From assembly GCF_022698165.1 (NCBI RefSeq), contig NZ_JALDAY010000017.1:124001-188000 (forward strand): DNA of 64,000 nucleotides, given 5' to 3'. The stretch's first letter is position 1. The number at the start of each line of letters is the position of its first letter. Made by a program: the position numbers and the translations under genes. The DNA is from Streptomyces cylindrosporus (GTDB lineage: Bacteria > Actinomycetota > Actinomycetes > Streptomycetales > Streptomycetaceae). Below, piece by piece: positions 1 through 7,246 of the stretch. Under the pieces are notes generated by a model. The model saw only the letters and a list, made by a program, of their open reading frames with translations, had not been told where the DNA came from and did not search any database.

Positions 1-885
1 CGGCCCAGCGCGGCGGCGCGGCAGCTGTCCGGCGAGGGCGCGGCGACCGTCGGCTTCGTGCTGGCCCGGCCCGCCGACACCCTCGGCGTGGACTCCTTCT
101 TCCTCCAGCTCGTCTCCGGCATCCAGGAGGTGCTGGCGGAGCGTCATCTCGGCCTGCTCTTCCAGGTGGTGGAGGACGTCGACGACGAGTGCGCGGTCTA
201 CCGGCGCTGGTGGGCCGAGCACCGGGTCGACGGTGTCCTGGTCGTGGACCCGCGCACCGACGACCCGCGCCCCGACCTCCTCGACGAACTCGGCCTGCCC
301 GCCGTGGTGATCGGCGGCGCGCCCGACGAGCGCCACCCCGGGCTGTCGACGGTGTGGGCGGACGACGCGGGCGCGATGGCCTCGGTGGTCGACGAGCTGT
401 ACGCGCTCGGCCACCGCCGGATCGTGCACATCGCCGGCCTGCCGGGCCTGGCCCACACCGAACGCCGTATCCGCACCCTGCGCGCCGAGGCCGGACGGCG
501 GGGCCTCGCCGAGGTGGAGTCGGTGACCACCAACTACTCGGACGCGGAGAGCGCGGCGGTCACCCGCCGGGTCCTGGGGCGGTCCGCTCCCCCGACGGCC
601 CTGATCTACGACAACGACGTGATGGCCGTGGCCGGTGTGGCCACCGCGGCCGAACTGGGCTTCTCCGTACCGGCCGACGTGTCCGTGCTGGCCTGGGAGG
701 ACTCGGCCCTGTGCCGCATGGTCAAGCCCTGGCTGTCCGCCCTGTCCCGGGACAGCGTGGAGTTCGGGCGTACGGCGGCCAGGGAGCTGACCGCGCTGGT
801 GGACGGCGGGCCCGCGCGGACGGTACGGGTGCCGGTGCCGCGGGTGATCGTGCGGGACAGCACCGGGGTCGCGCGGCGGGGGTGA
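1..885 (+). CDS. LacI-family transcriptional regulator, 5' end outside the window
   Basis: The frame is open from base 1 (RPSAAARQLSGEGAATVGFV...) to a TGA at 883-885, so the first ATG-like codons are internal and the gene is cut by the window edge. About 294 codons are visible. They match the periplasmic-binding-protein-like effector domain of LacI/GalR repressors: an N-terminal subdomain beginning TVGFVLARP, a middle DDAGAMASVVDEL stretch, and a C-terminal ALIYDNDVMAVAG/SVLAWEDS segment. The DNA-binding helix-turn-helix lies upstream and is not visible. Such proteins usually repress sugar-use genes and release DNA on binding a sugar; ligand and targets cannot be read here. The next gene is convergent. 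Confidence 0.88.
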   Translation, partial: RPSAAARQLSGEGAATVGFVLARPADTLGVDSFFLQLVSGIQEVLAERHLGLLFQVVEDVDDECAVYRRWWAEHRVDGVLVVDPRTDDPRPDLLDELGLPAVVIGGAPDERHPGLSTVWADDAGAMASVVDELYALGHRRIVHIAGLPGLAHTERRIRTLRAEAGRRGLAEVESVTTNYSDAESAAVTRRVLGRSAPPTALIYDNDVMAVAGVATAAELGFSVPADVSVLAWEDSALCRMVKPWLSALSRDSVEFGRTAARELTALVDGGPARTVRVPVPRVIVRDSTGVARRG

Positions 886-886
886 C

Positions 887-1969
887 TCAGTAGCGTGCCG
901 TGCTCTCCAGGAGCGGCGGATACACGAGGCTCGGCTCGCCGTCGACCGTGGCGCCCGCGTACTTGAGCATGGCGCCCACATTGCGGTTGAGGTCGTAGGG
1001 GAAGTTCAGCGTCGGCGCCGACACCTCGTCCAGCCTCGCCGTCTGCTCGGGGGTGAGCCGGACGTCGAGCCCCGCGAGGTTGGCCTCCAGGTGGTCCAGG
1101 GTGCGCGGGCCGATGATCGTGGAGCTGACGCCGGGACGATTCTGCACCCAGGCCAGCGCCACGGCCGCCGGGGTCGCACCGGCCTCCTCGGCGACGGCCG
1201 CGAGCGCCTCGATCACGGTGAACTGGGCGTCGGTGGGCTGCCCGAGGACGGCCGACCGCCTGGCGTCCGCGGGACCGGCCTGGCCCCGGCGGTACTTGCC
1301 CGACAGATAGCCGCTCTTCAGCGGGCTCCACGGCAGTACGCCCATCCCCGCGTCCTGGGCGAGCGGGACCAGCTCGCCCTCGATGGTGCGCTCCAGCAGG
1401 GAGTACTCCATCTGCAGCGCGGTCACCGGGGTCCAGCCGCGCAGCAGGGCGGTGGTGTGGGCCTTGGCGGTGAACCAGGCGGGCGTGTCGGAGAAGCCGA
1501 CGTAACGGATCTTTCCCGCGGTCACGAGGTCGTCCAGGGTGCGCAAGGTCTCCTCGATCGGAGTGGCCCAGTCGTAGTTGTGCAGCCAGTACAGGTCGAC
1601 GTAGTCGGTCCGCAGCCGCCGCAGGGAGTCCTCCAGCTGCCCGACGATCGCCTTGCGGCTCGCGCCGCCGCCGTTGGGGTCGCCGAGGTGGAGGTTGCCG
1701 TAGAACTTGGTGGCCAGGACCAGTCGGTCGCGCAGTCCGGGGCGGGCGGCGAGGAAGTCGCCGAGGATCGCCTCGGAGTGGCCGTTGGTGTAGAAGTTCG
1801 CGGTGTCGACGAAGTTGCCCCCGCGGTCGAGGTAGGCCTGGAGGATCTTCTCGGACTCCTCGACGGAGCAGCCGAAGCCGCCGTCCTCGCCGAAGTTCAT
1901 CGCGCCGAGACAGAACGGGCTGACCTTGAGCCCGGACCGGCCGAGGCCGACGTAAGAGTCGAGTGTCAT
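887..1969 (-). CDS. aldo/keto reductase
   Basis: A 360-residue cytosolic NADPH-dependent aldo/keto reductase with a TIM-barrel fold. The four expected catalytic residues are present: Asp55 and Tyr60 (NFVDTANFY), Lys88 (LATKFY) and His130 (LYWLHNYD). The C-terminal SSTIIGPR segment is the usual NADP phosphate-binding loop. The ATG at 1967-1969 is preceded by AGGAGC on the minus strand; the same frame stays open far upstream, but that part is not coding. It is transcribed divergently from the AraC-type regulator at 2129, a common arrangement in which the regulator controls the reductase. The substrate is unknown. Confidence 0.92.
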   Translation of the reverse strand: MTLDSYVGLGRSGLKVSPFCLGAMNFGEDGGFGCSVEESEKILQAYLDRGGNFVDTANFYTNGHSEAILGDFLAARPGLRDRLVLATKFYGNLHLGDPNGGGASRKAIVGQLEDSLRRLRTDYVDLYWLHNYDWATPIEETLRTLDDLVTAGKIRYVGFSDTPAWFTAKAHTTALLRGWTPVTALQMEYSLLERTIEGELVPLAQDAGMGVLPWSPLKSGYLSGKYRRGQAGPADARRSAVLGQPTDAQFTVIEALAAVAEEAGATPAAVALAWVQNRPGVSSTIIGPRTLDHLEANLAGLDVRLTPEQTARLDEVSAPTLNFPYDLNRNVGAMLKYAGATVDGEPSLVYPPLLESTARY

Positions 1970-2128
1970 GAAATGCTCCTTCGGAGATGCGCCGGAAAGG
2001 TCACGCTTCGAGGAAAGCAGCCTGACCAGCGCAGCCGTTAGTGCGATCCCACCGGGCTCTTGCACGATCCTGTCGATTTCGCGCGGACGGCGATTGCGCG
2101 GAATTCGTCCGCGGTCTTCAATCGGAGG

Positions 2129-3019
2129 GTGTCCCTGGATGAACTGCGCACCCTGATCGCCCGGCACGCGGCGCGGCCCACCGCCGTCGACTGGCTGATG
2201 TTCTCCGCCCAGGAGCGCCCCACAGCGCCGCAGGCCGGGATCGCCGATCCCGTGGTGGCGCTCGTCGCGCAGGGCTCGAAGCGGCTCGTCCTCGGGGACC
2301 GGGTCTACGACTACGGAGCCGGCCGGTATCTGGTCGTGCCGCTCGGGCTGCCGGTCACCGGGCATGTCACGCAGGCGAGTGCCGAGCGGCCGATGCTCGG
2401 GGCGGGGATCGCGCTGCGGCCGGCCGCGATCGCCTCGCTGCTGCTGGAGACGGGCTCGGGGCGCGGCGGCAGGGGCACGGTGTCCGGGCTGACGGTGAGC
2501 GACGCGCCCGGCGAGCTGATCGACGCCTTCGTGCGCCTGATCCGGCTGCTCGAAGCGCCCGCCGACCTGCCGGTGCTCGCGCCGATGATCGAGCGGGAGA
2601 TCCTCTGGCGGCTGATCAACGGTCAACAGGGCGACCTGGTACGGCAGATCGGGCTGGCCGACAGCCGGCTCACCCAGATCGGCCACGCCCTGCGCTGGAT
2701 CCGCGACCACTACGCCCAGGCGCTGCGCGTCGAGGACCTCGCCCGGATGTCCGGGATGAGCCTGTCCCCGTTCCACCGGCACTTCCGGGCGCTGACCACG
2801 ATGACGCCGATCCAGTACCAGAAGCAGATCCGGCTCCAGGAGGCCCGGCTGCTGCTGATGAGCAGCACCGAGGACGTCTCGGCCGTCGGGTTCGCGGTCG
2901 GCTACGACAGCGCCTCCCAGTTCAGCCGTGAGTACCGCCGCCACTTCGGGCTGCCGCCGGGCCAGGACGCGCTGCGCCTGCGCGCCGAACGGCCGGACAC
3001 CGCACAGCACTTCATGTGA
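2129..3019 (+). CDS. AraC-family transcriptional regulator
   Basis: The protein has an N-terminal AraC_N cupin-type domain (residues about 1-170, including the GRYLVVPLGLPVTG segment). A C-terminal pair of AraC helix-turn-helix motifs follows: RVEDLARMSGMSLSPFHRHF, then DVSAVGFAVGYDSASQFSREY. The start is uncertain. The GTG at 2129 begins the conserved VSLDELRTLIARHA but has GGAGG directly against it. A TTG at 2060 would add 23 residues of less codon-biased sequence. It is divergent from the aldo/keto reductase with a gap of about 160 bp, so it probably regulates that gene. Members with this N-terminal domain often sense small carbonyl or aromatic compounds; that is family knowledge, not seen here. 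Confidence 0.9.
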   Translation: MSLDELRTLIARHAARPTAVDWLMFSAQERPTAPQAGIADPVVALVAQGSKRLVLGDRVYDYGAGRYLVVPLGLPVTGHVTQASAERPMLGAGIALRPAAIASLLLETGSGRGGRGTVSGLTVSDAPGELIDAFVRLIRLLEAPADLPVLAPMIEREILWRLINGQQGDLVRQIGLADSRLTQIGHALRWIRDHYAQALRVEDLARMSGMSLSPFHRHFRALTTMTPIQYQKQIRLQEARLLLMSSTEDVSAVGFAVGYDSASQFSREYRRHFGLPPGQDALRLRAERPDTAQHFM

Positions 3020-3029
3020 CGCTTTCCCC

Positions 3030-3833
3030 ATGACTTCCGAAGACCCGCTGGCCGACCGGCTGCAGCTGGACCAGCCCCACTCCGCGCGCGTGTGGAACTT
3101 CCTGCTCGGCGGCAAGGACAACTACGCCGCCGACCGCCAGGCCGGCGAGATGATCCTCCAGATGTTCCCGGACATCGCCCTGCTCGCCCGGCTCCAACGG
3201 CGCTTCCTCGTCCGGGCCGTGCGCTATCTGGCCGCCGACGCGGGGATCCGCCAGTTCCTCGACATCGGCACCGGCCTGCCCACCGTCGACAACACCCACG
3301 AGGTGGCCCAGCGGGTCGCGCCCGAGAGCCGGATCGTGTACGTCGACAACGACCCGCTGGTGCTGGTGCACGCCGAGGCGCTGCTCACCAGCACACCGGA
3401 GGGCACCTGCGACTATCTGGACGCCGACGTGCGCGACCCGGAGCGGATTCTCGAAGCGGCCGCGCGGACACTGGACTTCGGCAAGCCCGTGGCGCTCACC
3501 ATGCTCGGCATCCTGGGCCAGATCCCGGACTCCGACGACCCCTGGGCCCTGGTGGCGCGCTACCTCGAAGGGCTGCCGCCGGGCAGCTACCTCGCGCTGG
3601 CCGACGGCACCGACACCAACGAGGCGCTCAACCAGGCCATCGCGGTGTACAACGCCAACTCCGCCAGCTCGTACCACCTGCGCTCACCCGACCGGATCGG
3701 GGCCTACTTCGACGGCCTCGAACTCGTCGAACCCGGCATCGTCCCCACCTCGCAGTGGCACCCCGAGCCCGTCGACGTCGGCCGCTCCCCCTCCGACGTG
3801 GACGCGATCTGCGGGATCGGCCGCAAGGACTGA
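3030..3833 (+). CDS. SAM-dependent methyltransferase, PF04672 (DUF574) type
   Basis: A 267-residue protein of the actinobacterial PF04672 family. The family signature N-terminus is present (HSARVWNFLLGGKDNY, residues 17-32), followed by a SAM-binding motif I (FLDIGTGLPT, residues 76-85) and a motif II-like acidic position (VYVDNDPLVL). The ATG at 3030 lies 10 bp after the AraC regulator's stop, so co-transcription is possible. Streptomyces genomes carry many paralogues with unknown substrates. No RNA or small-molecule target can be inferred from context. Confidence 0.88.
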   Translation: MTSEDPLADRLQLDQPHSARVWNFLLGGKDNYAADRQAGEMILQMFPDIALLARLQRRFLVRAVRYLAADAGIRQFLDIGTGLPTVDNTHEVAQRVAPESRIVYVDNDPLVLVHAEALLTSTPEGTCDYLDADVRDPERILEAAARTLDFGKPVALTMLGILGQIPDSDDPWALVARYLEGLPPGSYLALADGTDTNEALNQAIAVYNANSASSYHLRSPDRIGAYFDGLELVEPGIVPTSQWHPEPVDVGRSPSDVDAICGIGRKD

Positions 3834-3848
3834 AAAACGCAATTACCG

Positions 3849-3860
3849 CTGCAATTGCAG
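3849..3860. promoter_or_regulatory. perfect palindrome upstream of the DUF397 gene, candidate operator
   Basis: CTGCAATTGCAG is a perfect 12-bp palindrome located 72 bp before the DUF397 start. A GCAATT half-copy lies just upstream (3838-3843) and a CTGCAG copy downstream. The 98-bp intergenic stretch is AT-rich relative to its surroundings. The core GCAATTGC recurs at 54900-54907 upstream of the other XRE/DUF397 locus in this window, which makes binding by the XRE partner plausible. Binding itself is inference. Confidence 0.5.
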
Positions 3861-3932
3861 ACGATCTTGGTAGTGTCGTTCTCGTAGCAACTGCAGTGTC
3901 TGTCATGCGAGTTGATCCCGAAGAGGCCTCAG

Positions 3933-4175
3933 ATGCAGCACGTGCGCAACGGCATGCCGGCGACGGAGCTGACCGGAGTGGACTGGCGCAAGAGCCACCA
4001 CAGCAACCCCGAGGGCAACTGCGTCGAGCTGGCCGCACTCCCGGACGGCAGCGTCGCCGTGCGCAACTCCCGTCACCCCGAAGGTCCGGCACTCGTCTAC
4101 ACCGGCGCCGAGATCTCCGCCTTCGTCCGCGGTGTGAAGGACGGCGACTTCGACGGCCTACTCCCCGGCCGCTGA
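3933..4175 (+). CDS. DUF397 domain small protein, partner of an XRE regulator
   Basis: An 80-residue DUF397 protein. It shows the family pattern: a Trp-Arg-Lys-Ser opening (GVDWRKSHHSN), a GNCVELA core, and a VAVRNSRHPEGPAL strand-turn. The ATG at 3933 follows AAGAGG at a suitable distance; a TTG at 3912 is a less likely start. DUF397 proteins pair with XRE-DUF5753 regulators in Streptomyces (WhiJ-like and Scr-type pairs) and modulate them, with effects on development and antibiotic production reported for some pairs. Here the DUF397 gene comes before its XRE partner at 4337 and is separated from it by a terminator-like hairpin, unlike the overlapping pair at 55.0-56.1 kb. Confidence 0.88.
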   Translation: MQHVRNGMPATELTGVDWRKSHHSNPEGNCVELAALPDGSVAVRNSRHPEGPALVYTGAEISAFVRGVKDGDFDGLLPGR

Positions 4176-4200
4176 GGTCAGGCACACCCGCGGACCGCCC

Positions 4201-4229
4201 GAGGGCGTCGGCCTGTGGCCGTCGCCCTC
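4201..4229 (+). terminator. hairpin terminator after the DUF397 gene
   Basis: GAGGGCGTCGGCC (4201-4213) and GGCCGTCGCCCTC (4217-4229) form a 13-bp stem with one mismatch around a TGT loop, followed by a short T run (CATTTTC). It lies 26 bp after the DUF397 stop and about 108 bp before the XRE start. The two genes may therefore be separate transcripts. Confidence 0.65.
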
Positions 4230-4336
4230 CGGCATTTTCACACCCCGCGGCCGTACGACTCCGCGGTGCTACTCTCCTGTCAAGTCCCGACATCATTCAA
4301 CGGGAGCCGGTGCGGCGGCGGTCCGAGGGGATGACC

Positions 4337-5242
4337 ATGACGGCAGTTCGACCCGAACACGCTTCCCCTGCCCCCGAGTTCGTCGGCCTCGGGCACGGCG
4401 GGCCCACGGTGCAGCGCATCATGCTCGGCACGAGGCTGCGCCGGCTGCGCGAGTCCCTCGACATCAGCCGCGAGGCGGCCGCCGCCTCGATACGCGCCTC
4501 GGACGCCAAGCTCTGCCGCATGGAGCTGGGCCGCGTCGGCTTCAAGGTCCGTGACGTGGCCGACCTGCTGACGCTGTACGGCGTCCAGGACCCGGACGTA
4601 CGACAGGAGTTGCTGGACTCGGTACGGCGGGCCAACGCACCCGGCTGGTGGCGGGCGTACGGGGACGCCTTCCCGAGCTGGTTCGAGCAGCATCTGGGCC
4701 TGGAGGAGGCCGCCTCCCTCATCCGTACCTACGAAGTCCAGTTCGTCCCGGGCCTGTTGCAGACCCCCGCCTACGCCGAGGCGGTCATCCGGCTCGGCCA
4801 CGGCGTCACCACGGCGGAGGCGGTCCAGCGCCGGGTCGAGCTGCGGATGACCCGGCAGGCGCTGCTGTCCCGGCCCGACTCGCCGAAGCTGTGGGTCGTG
4901 GTGGACGAGGCGGCCCTGCGCCGCCCGCTCGGCGGCGCCGAGGTGATGCGCGAGCAGCTGAAGCGTCTTGTCGAGGCGGCGGCCCTGCCGAACGTCACCC
5001 TCCAGGTACTGCCCTTCCACGTCGGCGGGCACGCGGCGGCCGGCGGCCCGATCACCGTGCTGCGCTTCCCGGTGCCCGACCTGCCGGACATCGTCTACCT
5101 GGAGCAGCTCTCCAGCGCGCTCTACCTGGACAAGCCGGAGGAGGTCGACCACTACCTCGCGGTCATGGACCGCCTGAGCCTGGTGGCGCTGTCGGCCGCG
5201 GACTCCGTGCCCTTCCTGGAACAGGTCCTCGCCGAGACCTGA
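4337..5242 (+). CDS. XRE-family regulator with DUF5753 domain
   Basis: A 301-residue regulator. A helix-turn-helix lies at about residues 29-85 (LRRLRESLDISREAAAASI...KLCRMELGR), followed by a DUF5753 ligand or partner domain (about 110-290, with the conserved FVPGLLQTPAYAEAVI and LYLDKPEEVDHY stretches). ATG codons occur at 4331 and 4337. GAGGGG abuts the first and sits 6 nt before the second, so 4337 is preferred. Its DUF397 partner is probably the gene at 3933. Proteins of this type bind DNA near their own locus and are modulated by the DUF397 protein; the palindrome at 3849-3860 is a candidate site. Confidence 0.9.
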   Translation: MTAVRPEHASPAPEFVGLGHGGPTVQRIMLGTRLRRLRESLDISREAAAASIRASDAKLCRMELGRVGFKVRDVADLLTLYGVQDPDVRQELLDSVRRANAPGWWRAYGDAFPSWFEQHLGLEEAASLIRTYEVQFVPGLLQTPAYAEAVIRLGHGVTTAEAVQRRVELRMTRQALLSRPDSPKLWVVVDEAALRRPLGGAEVMREQLKRLVEAAALPNVTLQVLPFHVGGHAAAGGPITVLRFPVPDLPDIVYLEQLSSALYLDKPEEVDHYLAVMDRLSLVALSAADSVPFLEQVLAET

Positions 5243-5280
5243 GCCGTCGGCGGGGGCGCCCGGCGGCTATCGTGCCGCGA

Positions 5281-5808
5281 ATGGGAACAGTGACCACCAC
5301 GCTGAGCGAGTCGGACTTCGCGGTCCCCGTCGAGGACCGCTGGTTCGAGGACTACGTACCGGGCTCGGTCTACGAGTACGGCAGCGTCACGATGACCGAG
5401 GAGGACATCCTCCGCTTCGCCGGCGAGTTCGATCCGCAGAGCATCCACACCGATCCGCGGGCGGCACGGCAGGGTCCGTTCGGCGGCCTGATCGCCAGCG
5501 GCTGGCACACCTGCGGCGTGATGATGCGGATGTACGCCGACCACTACGTCAGTCGCTGCGCGAGCCTCGCCTCCCCCGGCGTCGACGAACTGCGCTGGGT
5601 ACGGCCGGTGCGGCCCGGTGACAGCCTGTCGCTGCGGACCACCGTCCGCGAGGCGCGCCCCTCCCGCTCCAAGCCCGACCGCGGAGTCGTCCACACTGGG
5701 ATCGAGGTTCTCGACCAGCACGGCCGGCCGGTCCTGACCATGACCGCGATCAACATCCTGCTGCGCCGCCCGGCCAAGGACGAGGACGAGGGCACGGCTT
5801 CGCGCTAG
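5281..5808 (+). CDS. MaoC-family dehydratase
   Basis: A 175-residue single hot-dog protein of the MaoC / R-specific enoyl-CoA hydratase family. The hydratase motif is intact: Asp51 and His56 in EFDPQSIHTDPRAA, then the FGGLIASGWHT segment. The family adds water to trans-2-enoyl thioesters. The ATG at 5281 is used; upstream sequence in the same frame overlaps the XRE gene and is not coding. It lies 38 bp after the XRE gene and 40 bp before the DedA gene, all rightward, with no evident functional link. Confidence 0.9.
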   Translation: MGTVTTTLSESDFAVPVEDRWFEDYVPGSVYEYGSVTMTEEDILRFAGEFDPQSIHTDPRAARQGPFGGLIASGWHTCGVMMRMYADHYVSRCASLASPGVDELRWVRPVRPGDSLSLRTTVREARPSRSKPDRGVVHTGIEVLDQHGRPVLTMTAINILLRRPAKDEDEGTASR

Positions 5809-5848
5809 CGGGGTACCCGTCGGAGGCCTGCCGGAAGGGAGTCCGCGG

Positions 5849-6448
5849 ATGAGCGCCCTCACCCACTGGCTCTCCGAGTTGTCGGGGCCCGTGGTGTACG
5901 TCGTGGTCGCGGCCCTGGTCTTCGCCGAGGACGCGTTCTTCTTCGGGTTCGTCCTGCCCGGCGAGACCGCGGTGATCGTCGGCGGGGTGCTGGCCCGCCA
6001 GGGCGTCGTCGACCCGGTCTGGCTGTCGGTCGCCGTCGTCCTCGCGGCGATCGCCGGGGACGGCGTGGGCTACGAGATCGGCCGGCGCCTGGAGCCACGG
6101 CTCATCGGCGACCGCCGGCGCGCCCACCGGGTGGAGAAGGCGCGCGACCTCGTCCGGCGGCGCGGTCCGGCCGCCGTGTTCGTGGGGCGTTTCATCGCCT
6201 TCCTCCGCTCCTTCGTCCCGGCGATGGCGGGCGCCTCGGAGATGCCGTACCGCCGCTTCCTGCTCTACAACGCGCTCGGCGGGCTGCTGTGGGGTGTCGG
6301 CAACGTCGTCCTCGGCTATGCGGCGGGCGCCGCCTACGAACGCGCCGAGAGCCTCGTCGGCCGCACCCTCGCGCTGGTCGCGGCCCTGCTGGTGATCGTG
6401 GCCCTCGTCGTCTGGCGCATTCGCCGGCACCGTGAGCGCAATTCGTGA
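5849..6448 (+). CDS. DedA-family membrane protein
   Basis: A 199-residue DedA/SNARE-associated membrane protein with about five hydrophobic segments. Family features are visible: an early acidic position followed by FFGFVLPGE (residues 31-39), the VGRFIAFLRSFVPAMAG motif at about 111-127 containing the FxRxxP-type pattern, and a last hydrophobic helix near the C-terminus. Family members are proposed lipid scramblases or flippases for carriers such as undecaprenyl phosphate and contribute to envelope homeostasis. GGAAGGGA precedes the ATG at 5849. The C-terminus is basic (RIRRHRERNS). Confidence 0.92.
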   Translation: MSALTHWLSELSGPVVYVVVAALVFAEDAFFFGFVLPGETAVIVGGVLARQGVVDPVWLSVAVVLAAIAGDGVGYEIGRRLEPRLIGDRRRAHRVEKARDLVRRRGPAAVFVGRFIAFLRSFVPAMAGASEMPYRRFLLYNALGGLLWGVGNVVLGYAAGAAYERAESLVGRTLALVAALLVIVALVVWRIRRHRERNS

Positions 6449-6491
6449 CGGCATTCGCGGCCGCATTCCGGTGGAGTTGCCGGTGCCCGGG

Positions 6492-6520
6492 TTGCGTGAA
6501 AACCTGAAGGGAGTTATCCG
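6492..6520 (+). promoter_or_regulatory. candidate housekeeping-type promoter
   Basis: TTGCGT (6492-6497) and TATCCG (6515-6520) are separated by 17 bp and lie just upstream of the membrane protein at 6545, which has GGAGG before its ATG. The spacing and hexamers fit a sigma-70 type promoter. There is no experimental support. Confidence 0.4.
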
Positions 6521-6544
6521 GATTCACCGGATCGGAGGTCTCCC

Positions 6545-7186
6545 ATGCGCCTCGGTCCATTCACCGGCATTGCGGCCGTCATTCTGATCGTGGTCTCCTT
6601 CGCACTGGGCGGTTCGACACCGGACATCGGGGATCCCGGCCCCAGGGTCAAGCTGTACTACCACCAGCACGACACCCGGCTCGCCGTCGCCCTCTACCTG
6701 CTGATCCTGGCCGGCGCGCTCCTGGTGTTCTTCGCGGGCAGCCTCCGGCACAGCCTCGCCGAGGTGGACTTCCATGGCTGGCTGCCCCAAGTCGCCTTCG
6801 CCGGGGGCATCCTGTCGGCCGTCGGGTTCTGGACCGCCTCCAGCCTGTCCCTCGCGCTGGTCGACGCCTCCGACAAACGCCAGGTCGGCGGCGAGGCGTT
6901 CAACGCGATGAATGCCATCAGCGAGGACTTCTTCATTCCCTTCGTCGCCGGAATCGGCATCATGCTGATCGCGGCCGGCCTGGGCACGGCCCGCTCCGGA
7001 ATTCCGTTGCCGGGCTGGCTGGGCTGGGCCGGAATCGTCGTCGGTGTGGCCGTCTTCATTCCGTGGGTGGGATTCTTCGCCTTCATGGTCGCCGGGCTGT
7101 GGATCATCGCGGCCGCCCTGTTCCTGGCCCGCGGACCCGCCGCCGCGACACCGCGGAGCCGGCAGGAACAGGCCCAACCGGTCTGA
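6545..7186 (+). CDS. integral membrane protein of unknown function
   Basis: A 213-residue protein with about six hydrophobic helices. The first may act as an uncleaved signal (FTGIAAVILIVVSFALGG, residues 5-22). Others lie near residues 47-66, 77-100, 131-150, 160-175 and 178-197. The extracellular loop after helix 1 contains a GPRVKLYYHQHDTR segment common in small actinobacterial membrane proteins with this topology. The C-terminus is a short polar tail. I cannot assign a transport or enzymatic role. A strong bidirectional hairpin follows at 7193-7232. Confidence 0.82.
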   Translation: MRLGPFTGIAAVILIVVSFALGGSTPDIGDPGPRVKLYYHQHDTRLAVALYLLILAGALLVFFAGSLRHSLAEVDFHGWLPQVAFAGGILSAVGFWTASSLSLALVDASDKRQVGGEAFNAMNAISEDFFIPFVAGIGIMLIAAGLGTARSGIPLPGWLGWAGIVVGVAVFIPWVGFFAFMVAGLWIIAAALFLARGPAAATPRSRQEQAQPV

Positions 7187-7192
7187 CCGGAA

Positions 7193-7232
7193 GGGGCGGT
7201 CACCAGATCGCCGACGCCCTGGTGACCGCCCC
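7193..7232. terminator. bidirectional terminator hairpin
   Basis: GGGGCGGTCACCAG (7193-7206) pairs perfectly with CTGGTGACCGCCCC (7219-7232) around a 12-nt loop. It lies between two convergent stop codons (7186 and 7247), so it can serve both the membrane-protein gene and the glycosidase operon. Confidence 0.75.
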
Positions 7233-7246
7233 GCTTCGGGCCCCCG

